Source: Xanthomonas sp. 3793 (lineage in GTDB: Bacteria; Pseudomonadota; Gammaproteobacteria; Xanthomonadales; Xanthomonadaceae). Taken from it: 64,000 nucleotides of DNA. Of the stretch, positions 26,981-40,700 are shown one piece after another. Position 1 is the stretch's first letter. Every line of letters begins with the position of its first letter. The stretch is from NCBI RefSeq assembly GCF_024806835.1, contig NZ_JANTYU010000001.1:930001-994000 (forward strand), given 5' to 3'. The notes under the pieces are model-generated. The model had not been told where the DNA came from, made no database searches, and saw only the letters and a list, made by a program, of their open reading frames with translations. The position numbers and the translations under genes were made by a program.

Positions 26981-28012
26981 TCACACCGGTAGCGGGCTGC
27001 GTTCGGCAAAGTGCCCGCGCCAGTACGGGTAATACGGATACGGCGGCTCCACCGCGCTCACTGCATCCAGGCGCGCGCGTTGCGCGTCCGTCAGCGACCA
27101 GCCCACCGCACCCAGGTTCTGGCGCAACTGCGCTTCGTCGCGTGCGCCGATCAGCACCGTGCTCACGGTGGGCCGTTGCAGCAGCCAGTTGATGGCGATC
27201 TGCGGCACGCTGCGGCCGGTCTCTGCGGCAATCGCGTCGAGCACATCGACGATGTCGAACAGGCGCTCGTCGCTGATCGCCGGCCCGGCGGCCGCAGTGG
27301 CATGCAGGCGACTGTGTTCGGGCAATGCCTGGCCGCGGCGCAGCTTGCCGGTCAGCCGGCCCCAGCCCAGCGGGCTCCACACCACCGCACCCACGCCCTG
27401 GTCGATGCCCAGCGGCATCAGCTCCCATTCGTAGTCGCGCCCGGCCAGCGAGTAATAGCTCTGGTTGGCGACAAAGCGGCTCCAGCCCTGTGCGTCGGCC
27501 ACGGCCAGCGATTTCATCAGCTGCCAACCGGCGTAATTGGACGCGCCCAGATAACGCACCTTGCCGGCGCGCACCAGCCCATCGAGCGTGGACAGCGTTT
27601 CCTCCACCGGCGTCATCGCATCGAAGGCATGCAGCTGCAGCAGATCGATATAGTCGGTGCGCAAGCGTCGCAGCGAGGCATCCACTGCACGCAACAAGCG
27701 AAAGCGCGAGGCGCCGGCATCGTTGGGCCCATCGCCCAACCGCAGGCCGGTCTTGGTCGAGAGGATCACCTGATCGCGGCGGCCCTGCAGCGCCTGGCCG
27801 AGGATCTCTTCAGAGGCGCCATCGGAATACACATCGGCGGCGTCGAACAGGTTCAGCCCCGCTTCCAGGCACAGGTCGATCATGCGCCGCGCCTGTGCCG
27901 CATCGGTATCGCCCCAGGCGGAAAACAGCGGCCCCTTGCCGCCAAACGTGCCGGCGCCCAGCCCCAGCACCGGCACCTTGAAGCCCGAACGGCCTAGAAA
28001 ACGTGTCTCCAT
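26981..28012 (-). CDS. Aldo/keto reductase
   Basis: A 343-residue NADP(H)-dependent oxidoreductase of the TIM-barrel AKR family. Catalytic tetrad residues are visible: Asp57 and Tyr62 (LFDAADVYSDG), Lys87 (LSTKTG) and His128 (LLQLHAFD). The cofactor-binding C-terminal part has PLGWGRLTGKL and VLIGARDEAQLRQNLGA. ATG 28012 has a strong AAGGAGC. It follows the MFS gene in the same direction by 148 bp and may be co-regulated by the LysR protein upstream. The physiological substrate is not evident. Confidence 0.92.
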   Translation of the reverse strand: METRFLGRSGFKVPVLGLGAGTFGGKGPLFSAWGDTDAAQARRMIDLCLEAGLNLFDAADVYSDGASEEILGQALQGRRDQVILSTKTGLRLGDGPNDAGASRFRLLRAVDASLRRLRTDYIDLLQLHAFDAMTPVEETLSTLDGLVRAGKVRYLGASNYAGWQLMKSLAVADAQGWSRFVANQSYYSLAGRDYEWELMPLGIDQGVGAVVWSPLGWGRLTGKLRRGQALPEHSRLHATAAAGPAISDERLFDIVDVLDAIAAETGRSVPQIAINWLLQRPTVSTVLIGARDEAQLRQNLGAVGWSLTDAQRARLDAVSAVEPPYPYYPYWRGHFAERSPLPV

Positions 28013-28160
28013 TGCAATGCTCCTTGAAGCCGAAAGAACGTCTGCGGGCAGTGCCAGCGGGTCCTGCAACCAGCGGCGCCAGGCCCTGCTCGCCCAGCAC
28101 AGGCGCCGATCGCGCACGCCCGCGGTTGCGCGGCCTACTCACCACGCCTGAAGAACCGCA

Positions 28161-29366
28161 TCAACCCACCTGCGCGCATGCCTCCGGCGCAGCGGCACGC
28201 CGGCGCTGCAGGTGCATGCTCCACAACGCGATCCCCAGGCCGACGGCGCTCAACAGCGCGGCGACCCACGGGGTGGCGACCAGGCCGGCGTGGGTGGCGA
28301 TCGCCACGCCGCCCAGCCAGGCACCCAGGGCATTGCCCAGATTGAACGCGGCGATATTGAGGCTGGAGGCCAGGTTCTGGCCGGCACCGCGTGCATGTTC
28401 GAGCACACGCAATTGCAGCGGCGCCACGGTGGCGAAGGCGGCCACGCCCAGCAGCCCGACAACCACCACCATCGCGGTCTTGTTGTGCAGGGCCAGGCCC
28501 ATCGCAGCGAGCACCGCCACCAGCGCCGCCAGTGTGCCCAGCAAGGCGGCGGTGGCGCGCCGGTCGGCCAGCCGCCCGCCCAGCAGATTGCCCACGACCA
28601 TGCCGACGCCGAAGACCAGCAAGACCGGCGACACCGCCGCCTGCGCGAACCCGGTCACCTGCACCAGCAGCGGCTGGATATAGGTAAATACCGCGAACAC
28701 GCCGGCATAGCCCAGCACCGTCATCGCCAGCGCCAGCAGCACCTGCCCGCGCCGCAGTACCGCCACTTCCTGTCGCCACGACACCGGCGCCGCCGCACCT
28801 GCGGCGGCCGGCACCCATAGCGCAACCGCAGCGGTGGCCAGCACCCCGATCACCGTTACCGCCCAGAAGGTGGACCGCCAGCCAAGTTGCAGGCCGAGCC
28901 ATGCACCGGCCGGCACGCCCAGCAGGGTCGCCACGGTAAGGCCTGCAAACATCAACGAGATGGCCGAGGCACGCCGCTCGGGCGGCACCAGCGAGGTGGC
29001 CACCACCGCGCCGACGCCGAAGAACGTGCCATGCGCCAGCGAGGTCAGCACCCGCGCGACCATCAGGCTGGCGTAGTCGGGCGCCAGGGCACAGGCGAGA
29101 TTGCCCAGGGTGAAGACGATCATCAGGCTCACCAGCACGGCCTTGCGCGGCCAGCGGGCACTGAGCAACGTGAGCACCGGCGCACCGATACTCACGCCCA
29201 GCGCGTAGCCGCTGATCAGCAGGCCGGCTGCGGTGAGCGAGACGCCCAGGTCGGCGGCGACCTGCTGCAACAGGCCCATGATGACGAATTCGGTTGTTCC
29301 GATGCCAAAGGCACCGATGGTCAGCGCCAGCAGGGCTGGTGGCAGACGGGACGCAGGGGAGGACAT
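28161..29366 (-). CDS. MFS efflux transporter, DHA1 (AraJ-like) family
   Basis: A 401-residue 12-helix transporter. The start region PALLALTIGAFGIGTTEFVIMGLL is diagnostic of the AraJ/YdhP-like sugar or drug efflux group, followed by motif A-like LTLLSARWPRKAVLVSL and the HGTFFGVGAVVATSLVP segment. The start is taken at ATG 29366; an in-frame ATG at 29393 is also possible, since neither has a strong ribosome binding site. A divergent LysR gene lies 99 bp away and probably controls it. Confidence 0.88.
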   Translation of the reverse strand: MSSPASRLPPALLALTIGAFGIGTTEFVIMGLLQQVAADLGVSLTAAGLLISGYALGVSIGAPVLTLLSARWPRKAVLVSLMIVFTLGNLACALAPDYASLMVARVLTSLAHGTFFGVGAVVATSLVPPERRASAISLMFAGLTVATLLGVPAGAWLGLQLGWRSTFWAVTVIGVLATAAVALWVPAAAGAAAPVSWRQEVAVLRRGQVLLALAMTVLGYAGVFAVFTYIQPLLVQVTGFAQAAVSPVLLVFGVGMVVGNLLGGRLADRRATAALLGTLAALVAVLAAMGLALHNKTAMVVVVGLLGVAAFATVAPLQLRVLEHARGAGQNLASSLNIAAFNLGNALGAWLGGVAIATHAGLVATPWVAALLSAVGLGIALWSMHLQRRRAAAPEACAQVG

Positions 29367-29465
29367 GACAGAAACCGGGGAAGGACTGTGCATAGCCTGC
29401 GCCGGACAATCCTCTTCAAGAAGCCTTGTTATGCTGATTCACTTTCAATGCCAGATTGATAATGC

Positions 29466-30386
29466 ATGGACCGTCTCGGAGATATCGCGCTGTTCCTGCG
29501 CGTGCTGGACCTTGGCTCGATCACCGCCGCCGCCCACACCCTGGACCTGTCGGTCGCGGTTGCCAGTCAGCGCCTGAAACGGCTTGAACGCGACCTCGGC
29601 GTGCGCCTGCTGCACCGGACTACCCGCCGCCTGCATCCCACGCCGGAAGGGCAGCAGCTGGCGGCGCGCGGCCGGGTGCTGGTGGACGACCTGGAAGCGC
29701 TGGCCGACGACCTGCGCGAGAGCGCCCACGACGTCGGCGGGACCTTGCGGGTCACGCTGTCGGCCTCGTTCGGGCGTCAATACATCTCCCCGCTGCTGCC
29801 CGCCTTCCAGGCACGGCACCCGCGCCTGCGCATCAGCGCGCATCTGAGCGACGATCTGGTGGACCTGGTCCAGCAGGGCTTCGACCTGGCGATCCGCATC
29901 GGCGCGCTGGACGACTCCGGCCTGGTGGCCAGGCGCATTGCCGATAACCGCCGCACGCTGGCTGCCTCGCCTGCGTATCTGCAGCGGCACGGCATACCGC
30001 GCACTCCCGCGGATTTGATGCAGCATCCAGGCGTGCTGCTGATGGGCCGCGATGGCCGCCAGGACCTGTGGACGCTGCAGACGCCGGAAGGCGGCCAGGT
30101 GCGGGTACGCATGCAAAGCCGCTTCGAGAGCAACTTCGGCGAACTGGTGCGCGATGCGGTGCTCGCCGGGCAAGGCATCGCGATGCATTCGTACTGGCAT
30201 ATCGCCGACGACCTGCGCGCCGGTCGCCTGGTCGATGTGATGACCGACTACCCGCCTCCCACCTCGCAGATCAGCGCCGTGATGCCCGCGCGCCAGCTGC
30301 AGCCGCCGCGGGTGCGTGCGTTTGTGGACTTTCTGCTCGAACACTTCGGCCAGACGCCGCCGTGGGAATCGGCAACGGGCGCATGA
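29466..30386 (+). CDS. LysR family regulator divergent from MFS pump
   Basis: A 306-residue LysR protein. The helix-turn-helix is in SITAAAHTLDLSVAVASQRLKRLERDLGVRLL (about 18-49), followed by a linker helix and a periplasmic-binding-like effector domain (GTLRVTLSASFGRQYISPLLPAF, GIAMHSYWHIADDL). It is of the CrgA/DhbR-like subgroup by length and layout. Position suggests control of the adjacent MFS-reductase genes. The effector is unknown. Confidence 0.9.
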   Translation: MDRLGDIALFLRVLDLGSITAAAHTLDLSVAVASQRLKRLERDLGVRLLHRTTRRLHPTPEGQQLAARGRVLVDDLEALADDLRESAHDVGGTLRVTLSASFGRQYISPLLPAFQARHPRLRISAHLSDDLVDLVQQGFDLAIRIGALDDSGLVARRIADNRRTLAASPAYLQRHGIPRTPADLMQHPGVLLMGRDGRQDLWTLQTPEGGQVRVRMQSRFESNFGELVRDAVLAGQGIAMHSYWHIADDLRAGRLVDVMTDYPPPTSQISAVMPARQLQPPRVRAFVDFLLEHFGQTPPWESATGA

Positions 30387-30516
30387 GCGCCTGCATGGCG
30401 GCTAGCTAGAAGATCGTGTGGGCTGCGCACAGGCCGCACGCGCCGTGCCGCCGTCCGCAGGCCCGGGCCAACTGTGCGCGCAGCGCGGCTGCGGGTGGCG
30501 CCACGGCGCGGACGCC

Positions 30517-30717
30517 TTACTTGCCGCTGCGTTGCAGGCGTTTGCCGAGCGCGCGTCGCTGGGCGTCGCTGAGCAGATGTCCGTGCGTACTCAGCAGGCC
30601 GACGATCTGCTGGTGCGCCAGCTGCGTGCGCTTGGCAAGCTCGGCAGTCGCCGCCTGCTCGATCGCCTTCCAGTCGGCAGGGGTGGAGGCAGCTAAGGGA
30701 CGGGGTTTGGCAGGCAT
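30517..30717 (-). CDS. Small hypothetical protein, 66 aa
   Basis: A basic helical protein (MPAKPRPLAASTPADWKAIE, ending ALGKRLQRSGK) with no membrane segment. Codon use fits the genome and the protein is predicted to be mainly helical. The ribosome binding site is weak. Not recognised; a real but minor gene is likely, not certain. Confidence 0.5.
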   Translation of the reverse strand: MPAKPRPLAASTPADWKAIEQAATAELAKRTQLAHQQIVGLLSTHGHLLSDAQRRALGKRLQRSGK

Positions 30718-30927
30718 GACGATCGAGGCACCGGAGACAGGTCGCAAGAATACGGAATGTGCGTGAGCGATCGATCAGCGGCATTGCCTCGATGGCCAGG
30801 GCTTCACTGGCACGCGCACGCATCGGCGGCATTGTCGAGTCTGCCACTGCTGGGCGCACCACGGTGTCCCTTGTAGGATCGCGCTACCGCGGCCGTGCCG
30901 CATAGCGCCAACGCACGAGCGTCCCGC

Positions 30928-31839
30928 ATGCCCTCTGCCACCGCCGACCTGACCGACATCCTGCTGCGCCACGCACCGGCCGATGGCATGCACGCCACGC
31001 CGATCGCCGGGTTGCATGTGATGCGCAGCGCCGTCGCCACCGACTCCATCCCTACCGTCTACACGCCGATGCTGTGCCTGGTGGCGCAGGGCCGCAAGCG
31101 CGCGATGCTGGGAAACCAGGCCTATCACTACCACCCGCAGATGTACCTGGTGGCCTCGGTGGACCTTCCCATCGTCGGCTCGGTAATCGAGGCCAGCGCC
31201 ACCCACCCTTACCTGTGCTTCTGCCTGGACCTGGACACGGCGGTGCTCAGCGAACTGGCGATCCACCACGCGGAACTTGCCGAGCCGCAGCGCGACACCG
31301 CGAGCGCCGGCCTGTTGCTCAACCGCAGCACGCCGCAGCTGTACGACACCGCGGTGCGGCTGGCAGGCCTGCTCGACCGACCGCAGGAGATCGCCGCGCT
31401 GGCCCCGCTGGTCACGCGCGAATTGCTTTATCGCCTGATGGCCGACCCCGCCAATGCGGTGGTGCGCCAGATGGCGATTGCCGACAGCCGCCTCAACCAG
31501 ATCTCCAAGGCCATCGTGTGGCTGCGCGAGCACTACGCGCAGCGTTTCAGCATCGAGCAGATCGCCGATCTGTCGGCGATGAGCCGCTCCACCTTCCATG
31601 CGCACTTCAAGGCGGTGACCTCGATGACACCGCTGGAGTACCGCTCGCATCTGCGCGTGCACGAGGCGCGCCGGTTGATGGTGGCCGAGGCGCTCACCGC
31701 CGCCGACGCCGGGTTTCGGGTCGGGTATGAGAGCGCATCGCAGTTCAGCCGCGACTACGCGCGCCTTCTCGGCGAGCCGCCCGCGCGCGATGCACAACGC
31801 TTACGCGCAAGCGCGCCCGACGCGACCGAGGCGGCATGA
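30928..31839 (+). CDS. AraC family transcriptional regulator
   Basis: A 303-residue regulator. The N-terminal AraC_N-type domain (PTVYTPMLCLVAQGRKRAML, YLVASVDLPIVGSV) is typical of regulators of aldehyde or alcohol stress reductases. Two C-terminal helix-turn-helix motifs are visible: FSIEQIADLSAMSRSTFHAH and AADAGFRVGYESASQFSRDY. ATG 30928 is preferred to a GTG at 30895. It is convergent with the cupin gene and lies near two aldo/keto reductase genes, which such regulators often control. Confidence 0.9.
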   Translation: MPSATADLTDILLRHAPADGMHATPIAGLHVMRSAVATDSIPTVYTPMLCLVAQGRKRAMLGNQAYHYHPQMYLVASVDLPIVGSVIEASATHPYLCFCLDLDTAVLSELAIHHAELAEPQRDTASAGLLLNRSTPQLYDTAVRLAGLLDRPQEIAALAPLVTRELLYRLMADPANAVVRQMAIADSRLNQISKAIVWLREHYAQRFSIEQIADLSAMSRSTFHAHFKAVTSMTPLEYRSHLRVHEARRLMVAEALTAADAGFRVGYESASQFSRDYARLLGEPPARDAQRLRASAPDATEAA

Positions 31840-31974
31840 GACTGCCGGCCTGACCACCGCGGTCTTCTGCACCCGCAGATCGCGCCGCGCGCAACAGCTG
31901 CGGCGCTCCTGCAGCGATGGCGATGCAGTCGTTGCAGTCGAAGACGGAGTTCCCAATGCGCCATTCCCGGTCAC

Positions 31975-32463
31975 TCAATCGGTCTTGTACTGCGCATCTG
32001 TCACCTGTTCGAGCCAGGTCACCGGCGAGCCATCCACCGACTCGGCAATGGCGATATGCGACATCGCCACCGTCGCGTTCGCGCCGTGCCAATGCTTGAC
32101 GCCCGGCGGAATCCACACGATGTCGCCGGGGCGGATCTCCTGCGCCGGCTTGCCCCACTCCTGCACCCTCCCCGCACCGGCGGTGACGATGAGCGTCTGC
32201 CCCAATGGATGGGTGTGCCAGGCGGTACGCGCGCCCGGCTCGAAGGTCACCGTGGCACCGCCCACGCGTGCTGGTGCATCGGCCTGAAACGGCGCATCGA
32301 TCCGCACCTTGCCGGTGAAGTAATCGGCCGGGCCCACCGCCGACGCCGCACCGCCGGCACGGCTCACCCTGATCGGCGCCTGCGCGCCCCCGTTCCCCTC
32401 GCCACCCGGCGCGGTGGTCGCGGCCATCATCGACAACGACATTGCAGTTGCGAACAGATTCAT
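31975..32463 (-). CDS. Exported cupin-domain protein
   Basis: A 162-residue single cupin with a signal peptide-like N-terminus (MNLFATAMSLSMMAATTA). Motif 1 is GARTAWHTHPLGQTLIVTAG (histidines and a Gln in place of Glu), and motif 2 is PGDIVWIPPGVKHWHGA. These His residues would hold one divalent metal. Cupins of this type are often found with aldo/keto reductases and LysR proteins; the reaction is unknown. Strong AAGGAG precedes ATG 32463. It is divergent from the LysR gene at 32766. Confidence 0.88.
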   Translation of the reverse strand: MNLFATAMSLSMMAATTAPGGEGNGGAQAPIRVSRAGGAASAVGPADYFTGKVRIDAPFQADAPARVGGATVTFEPGARTAWHTHPLGQTLIVTAGAGRVQEWGKPAQEIRPGDIVWIPPGVKHWHGANATVAMSHIAIAESVDGSPVTWLEQVTDAQYKTD

Positions 32464-33657
32464 TGCGGTACTCCTTGAGTGTGGTGAAACAACGTAGCAA
32501 TGGCTTGCCAGGCCGCGCGGGGTGCCTCGCAGGTCGAAGCGGACCAGCGGCCGATGCGCTATCGGGCCGCCGCCGCATCGGTCTGGCAATCGACAGCAGA
32601 GCGCCACCCTGCCCTGCATCCGGTTGCCTGCACTGTAGCGCGCATGCGCAGACACACTCCCCCTGCAAATCCGCATGCAGCTAGAAACCCAGCGCATCAA
32701 TGCGGCTGCGCTGCGGGCCACCGGCATTGAGGCCATCAAACTCCATCGCGCATGATGCTGGCCGCATGAATCGCATGCCTGGAGCGGCACTGGCAGCAAT
32801 GGCTCGGGAAAACCTCAACGACCTGCAGGTCTTCGTCACCGTCGCGCGCGAGGGCAGCTTTACCCGCGCCGCCGCGCAACTGGGCGTCTCGCAATCGGCG
32901 TTGAGCCATACCGTGCGTGCCCTGGAAACGCGGTTGGGCATCCGCTTGCTGACCCGCACCACGCGCAGCGTTTCGATGACCGAAGCCGGTGCGCGCCTGT
33001 TCGAAACGGTGGCACCGCGGCTGCAGGAGATCGACGACGAGTTGTCCGCGCTCACCGACTTCCGCGACAAGCCGGCCGGCACCATCCGCATCACCACCGC
33101 CGGGCACGCCGCCGATGCCTACGTGTGGCCGGCGCTTTCGAAAATATTGCCAAACTATCCGGACCTCAAGATCGAAGTCACCGTGGATTACGGCCTGGCC
33201 GACATCGTGGCCGAGCGCTACGACATCGGCATCCGCTTGGGCGACCAGGTCGCCAAGGACATGATCGCGGTGCCGATCAGCCCGCGCCAGCGCATGGCGG
33301 TGGTCGCGGTCCCTGGGTACTTCGTGCATCACACCATCCCGAGCGTTCCGGCCGATCTGGCGCAGCACAACTGCATCGGCCTGCGCTTGCCAACGCACGG
33401 CGGATTGCTGGCCTGGGATTTCGAAAAAGACGGGCGTGAGGTCAAGGTGCGCGTGGATGGGCAATGGACCTTCAACGGCAGCAGCGCGATCCTGCGCGCC
33501 GCGTTGGCCGGCGCTGGACTGGCGTTCCTGCCGGATACCATGGTGCTGGACCATATCGCCGCCGGCCGCCTGCGCCGCGTACTGGAAGACTGGTGCGACC
33601 CGTTCGACGGCTATTACGCCTATTACCCCAGCCGCCGCCAATCCTCGAGCGCACTCA

Positions 33658-35479
<1,822 letters not shown>

Positions 35480-35601
35480 CTAACGCTTATGAGCGACCCT
35501 CATCAACGCGCAGCGCGCCTGATGCAGTGGTGGCCCTGCATGCGAACGCAGACAACGCACCAGCGACTACTGCCATCCATCGCGCAGTCCTGCTGCTGCA
35601 A

Positions 35602-36288
35602 CTAGAACCCGCCAGGCACTTCGCGCTTGCCTGCCGTGCGCACCGCCGACGGTTGCGGCCGATACGCGCGCAGGAACAGCGCTACCGCACTGGCGACATA
35701 CACCTGCTGCGCTGCAGCCGGTGCCTGCAACAGGTCGCCACGCATCGTCGCGTTGGCGGGCAGCCCGGTCATCAACCCGAAAAAATGGACCGATGCCTCC
35801 GGCAGATCGTCGATCGCCAGCGCTCCGGCGGCCACCTCGCGCGCCAGCAAGGTAAGCATCATGCGGTCGTAACGCTCGAAGCACAGCATCCACATCTCCT
35901 CGCGCATCTGGCTGGGCAATACCGGCGGGCGCACCAACGCGTACGCGGCATCGTCCAATGCGCTGCGGCTCGCCACGCGCAGCAGCGCATTGGCAACGGC
36001 AATCAGGCGCCGATCCAATGGACCTTGCGCCTCCAGCAACCCGTCCCAGTGACTGCGCGGCGCATGCGCCAATGCCTCCAGCGTGGTGCGGAACAGCACT
36101 TCCTTGGACGCAAAGTACGCGTACAGCGTGGCCTTGGACACCCGCGCCTGTTGGGCGATGGTGTCCATGCTGGTGCCCTCGAATCCGTAGCGCTCGAACA
36201 GCGCACGCGCCGCCGCCAGGATGGCACCGCGCTTGCCGGGTGGCGCAGGCGCACGCAGTGCAGCGTCGGCCGGGGTCTGGTCATCCAT
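35602..36288 (-). CDS. TetR family regulator at the end of the RND operon
   Basis: A 228-residue TetR protein. Helix-turn-helix in [32 protein letters not shown] (about residues 35-66); the C-terminal part resembles the AefR-like TetR_C domain. Its start overlaps the stop of the outer-membrane factor gene by 8 bp, so it is the last gene of the efflux operon and is made with the pump. It may fine-tune the operon or a distant target. Confidence 0.9.
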   Translation of the reverse strand: MDDQTPADAALRAPAPPGKRGAILAAARALFERYGFEGTSMDTIAQQARVSKATLYAYFASKEVLFRTTLEALAHAPRSHWDGLLEAQGPLDRRLIAVANALLRVASRSALDDAAYALVRPPVLPSQMREEMWMLCFERYDRMMLTLLAREVAAGALAIDDLPEASVHFFGLMTGLPANATMRGDLLQAPAAAQQVYVASAVALFLRAYRPQPSAVRTAGKREVPGGF

Positions 36289-37768
36289 GCGGCTGCCCCG
36301 TCGCGACGCTGGCCACCTCCGGCTCTGCCGTCTGCAACCAGCCGCCACCCATCGCCTTGTAGAACGTCACCAGATTGGTCAACCGCGACAGCTGCGTGCC
36401 GATCAAGGTCTGCTGGGCGCTGTACAGCGAGCGCTGCGCATCCAGTGCCTGCAGATAACTGTCGACGCCACGTTCGAAACGCGCCTGCGACAAGCGATAG
36501 CTATCGGCGGTCGCATCGACCAACGCCTGCTGCGCCTGCAACTGCCGGCCCAGCGTATCGCGTTGCGCAAGCGCATCGGACACTTCGCGGAACGCACTCT
36601 GGATCGATTTCTCGTAGCGGGCCACCTCGATATCGCGGTTGGCCTTGGCCATGTCCAGATTGGCGCGATTTCGCCCGGCATTGAAGATCGGCAAGGTCAG
36701 CGTCGGTACGAAGCTCCAGGCGCGCGTGCCAGAATCGAACAGGTTCGACAGGCTGCTGCTGGATGAGCCCACCGAGCCGGTCAGGCTGATGCTGGGAAAG
36801 AACGCCGCACGCGCCGCACCGATGTTGGCATTGGCCGCACGCAGGTTGCGCTCGGCTTCCAGGATGTCCGGGCGACGCTGCAGCAGCTGCGACGGCAACC
36901 CGGCCGGCACGCTGGCCAGCACACTGCCTTCCACGCTGGCGCTATCGGGCAACGCACGCGGCAACAAGGCGTCCGGCACAGCCGTGCCGACCAGCAGCAC
37001 CAGGGCGTTGCGATCCTGCGCTACCTGCGCGGTGTAGCGCTCCACGTCCACGCGTGCGGTTTCCACCGTGGTCTGCGCCTGGCGCAGGGTCAGCTGCGAG
37101 GCGACGCCCAATTCGAAACTGCGTTGCTGCAGGCGATAACTGTCGTCTTGGTTACGCAAGGTGGACTGCGCCAATTGCAGCGACGCCTGGTCGGCGGCCA
37201 GGGTCAGATACGCGGTGGCGACTTCTGCGACCAGGCTGATATGGGTACTGCGGCGGGCTTCGGCGGTGGACAGGAACTGTTGCAACGCCTGTTCCTTGAG
37301 GCTGCGCACGCGCCCGAACAGATCCAGTTCGTACGCGCTGATGCCGATGTTGGCACTGTAGGTGCGAAACACCGCCGGCTGCCCGGGGATGGCAAGCTCG
37401 CTCGGCGTGCGCGAATTGTTCGCCGTGCCGGTGCCATTGATGGCCGGCACCAACGCAGCGCGCTCCACCCGGTACTGCGCACGCGCCACTTCGATGTTGA
37501 GTGCGGCCACGCGCAGGTCGCGGTTGTTCTCCAGCGCCAGCGCGATCACCTGCTGCAACGCCGGGTCGGTGAAGACCTCGCGCCAGCCGATATCGGCCAC
37601 GCTGCGCGCCGGTTCGCTTGCAGCCGCGTCGGCCGTTGTGGTGGACCCGGCACCGGCGAAGTGTTCCGGCACCGGAGCGTCGGGACGGGTGTAGCGCGGC
37701 ATCATGGTGCAGCCAGACAGCGCGCTGGCCACCGCGATGGCGGCAAGTGTCATGCGAATCGGTGTCAT
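36281..37768 (-). CDS. Outer-membrane efflux lipoprotein (OprM/NodT family)
   Basis: A 495-residue channel-tunnel protein. Lipoprotein signal ends ASALSGC (Cys20), then [15 protein letters not shown]. Two OEP repeats form coiled-coil hairpins ([45 protein letters not shown]). It forms the trimeric exit duct for the RND pump encoded upstream. The start lies 1 bp after the pump gene's stop. Confidence 0.93.
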   Translation of the reverse strand: MTPIRMTLAAIAVASALSGCTMMPRYTRPDAPVPEHFAGAGSTTTADAAASEPARSVADIGWREVFTDPALQQVIALALENNRDLRVAALNIEVARAQYRVERAALVPAINGTGTANNSRTPSELAIPGQPAVFRTYSANIGISAYELDLFGRVRSLKEQALQQFLSTAEARRSTHISLVAEVATAYLTLAADQASLQLAQSTLRNQDDSYRLQQRSFELGVASQLTLRQAQTTVETARVDVERYTAQVAQDRNALVLLVGTAVPDALLPRALPDSASVEGSVLASVPAGLPSQLLQRRPDILEAERNLRAANANIGAARAAFFPSISLTGSVGSSSSSLSNLFDSGTRAWSFVPTLTLPIFNAGRNRANLDMAKANRDIEVARYEKSIQSAFREVSDALAQRDTLGRQLQAQQALVDATADSYRLSQARFERGVDSYLQALDAQRSLYSAQQTLIGTQLSRLTNLVTFYKAMGGGWLQTAEPEVASVATGQPHG

Positions 37769-37769
37769 G

Positions 37770-40700
37770 TCAGTGTCCTGTCGGTTGCGCAGTGGCGGGC
37801 GTGGCAGGCTGCGCGCGACGCTTGAACATGCCGCTGACCAGCACGAAAAACAGCGGTACGAAAAAGATCGCCAGCACCGTGCCGGACAACATGCCGCCGA
37901 TCACCGCCGTACCCAGCGCATGCTGCGCGCCGGCACCGGCACCACTGGTGAGCACCAGTGGCACCACGCCCAGGATGAAGGCCAGCGATGTCATCAGGAT
38001 CGGCCGCAAGCGCATGCGCGCCGCTTCCAGTGCCGACTCGATCAGGCTCTTGCCGCTCTCATGCAGCTCCTTGGCAAACTCCACGATCAGGATTGCGTTT
38101 TTCGATGCCAGACCAATCGTGGTCAACAACCCCACCTGGAAGTACACGTCATTCATTTTCCAGGTCAGGATCGCGCCCAGCAGCGTGCCGAACACACCTA
38201 GCGGCACCACCAGGATCACCGAGAACGGAATCGCCCAGCTTTCGTACAACGCAGCCAGACACAGGAACACGATCAGGATCGACAGGCCGTACAACAGGCC
38301 GGTCTGGCCGGTGGAGGATTTTTCCTGTCGCGACAACCCGGTCCATTCAAAGCCGATACCCGGCGGCAATTTTGCCGCCGCCGCTTCCACGATCTGCATC
38401 GCTTCGCCACTGGACGCCGCGCCGGGCAGCGCCATGCCCAGGATCTCCACCGACGGCACGCTGTTGTAACGCTCCAGCCGCGGCGAACCCGATTGCCAGC
38501 TGGCGGTGGCGAAGGCGTTGAACGGCACCATGGTGCCCGCGCTGTTACGCACGAACCAGCGGTCGATGTCCTGCGGATTCATGCGGTACGGCGCGTCGGC
38601 CTGCAGCAGCACCTTCTTGACACGTCCCTTGTCGATGAAGTCGTTGACGTACACGCTGCCCCATGCGCTGGAGAAGGTGTTGTTGATGTCGGAGATCGAC
38701 ACCCCCATCGCCTGCGCCCGGTGCGGGTCGATCTCCAGCTTGAATTCGGGCGTGTCTTCCTGCCCGTTCGGGCGCACCGCCACCAGCCGCTTGTCCTGCG
38801 ACAGCTCGGCGAGCAATTGATTGCGCGCCTGCATCAAGGCGTCGTGGCCCAGGTTGGCGCGGTCCTGCAGCATCAGATCGAAGCCGGTGGCATTGCCCAG
38901 TTCCGACACCGCCGGTGGCGCGAAGGCGAACACCTTGGCATCGCGAATACTGGCGAAATACGCCCCGGCCTTGGCCGCCACGTCGGTGACGCTCTGGCCC
39001 TTGCCGGTACGCTCGTCCCACGGCCGCAGCTTGACGAAGGCAAGCCCCACGTTCTGCCCGGTGCCGGCGAAGCTGAAACCGGAGACCGCAAACACGCCGG
39101 ACACCGAGTCCTTCTGATCCACCAGGAAGTGATGCTCCACCTGCCGGATCACCTCGCCGGTGCGCGCATCGCTGGCACCCGGCGGCAGTTGCACCAGCAC
39201 GAACAAGGTGCCCTGGTCTTCATCCGGCAGGAAGCCCACCGGCAATTTCATGAACCCCACCACCACCAGCGCCAGCAGCACCGCATAGGCAAGCATGTAG
39301 CGCCAGCCCTTGCCCAGCATGTGCCGCACCACGCCCTGGTAGCGGGTGTTGCCGCGATCGAACAGGCGGTTGAACCAGCCGAAGAAGCCGGTGGTGGCCA
39401 TGCCATGGCCCTTGTGCACCGGCTTGAGCAAGCTGGCGCACAGGGCCGGGGTCAAAATCATCGCCACCAGCACCGACAAGGTCATCGCCGACACAATGGT
39501 GATCGAGAACTGCCGGTAGATCACGCCGGTGGACCCGCCGAAGAACGCCATCGGCACAAACACCGCAGCAAGCACCAGCGCCACACCCACCAGCGCACCG
39601 GAAATCTGGTCCATCGATTTGCGGGTGGCGTCCTTGGGCGACAACTGCTCCTCGCCCATCACGCGCTCGACGTTTTCCACCACCACGATGGCATCGTCCA
39701 CCAGCAGGCCGATCGCCAGCACCATCGCGAACATGGTCAGCGTATTGATGGTGAAGCCGAACGCGGCCAGCACGCCGAACGTACCCAGCAATACCACCGG
39801 CACCGCAATCGTCGGAATCAAGGTGGCGCGGAAGTTCTGCAGAAACAGGTACATCACCAGGAACACCAGCACCACTGCCTCGACCAGCGTATGCACCACC
39901 TGCTCGATGGAGATGCGCACGAACGGCGTGGTGTCGTAGGGCTTTTGCACCTTCATGCCCGGCGGGAAGAACTTCTCCTGTTCTTCCAGGCTCTTGTCGA
40001 TGGCGCGCACCGTGTCCAGCGCATTCGCACCGGTGGCCAGCTTGATCGCCAGGCCCGCTGCGGGCTTGCCGTTGTAGCGACCCACCGTGTTGTAGCTTTC
40101 GCTGCCCAGTTCGACCCGCGCCACATCGCGCAGCCGCACCTGAGAGCCATCGGACTGCGTGCGCAGCAGGATGTTCTCGAACTGTTCGGCGGTCTTGAGC
40201 CGGGTCTGCGCGGTGATGGTGGCATTGAGTTGCTGGTTGGCCACCGCCGGCAATGCGCCGAGCTGGCCGGCCGACACCTGCGCGTTCTGCGCCTGGATTG
40301 CGCTGCGCACATCCACCGGGGTCAGGCTGAAATTGCTCAGCTTGTTCGGGTCCAGCCAGATGCGCATGGCGTATTGCGAACCGAACAGCGTGGTGTCGCC
40401 CACGCCTTCGACGCGGCTGATGGTTTCCTGCACATTGGCCGCCACGTAATCGGACAGGTCCGAATCGCTCATGCTGCCGTCTTCGGAGGTGAAGGCCAGC
40501 ACGTTGACGAAGTTGGTGGCCGACTTGGTGACCGTCACGCCCTGCTGCTGCACTTCCTGCGGCAGCAACGGCGTGGCCAGCGACAACTTGTTCTGCACCT
40601 GCACCTGCGCGGTGTCCGGGTCGGTGCCGTTGTCGAAGGTCAGGGTGATGGTCACCGTGCCGCTGGATTCGCTGGTGGAGGCCATGTAGCTGAGATGGTC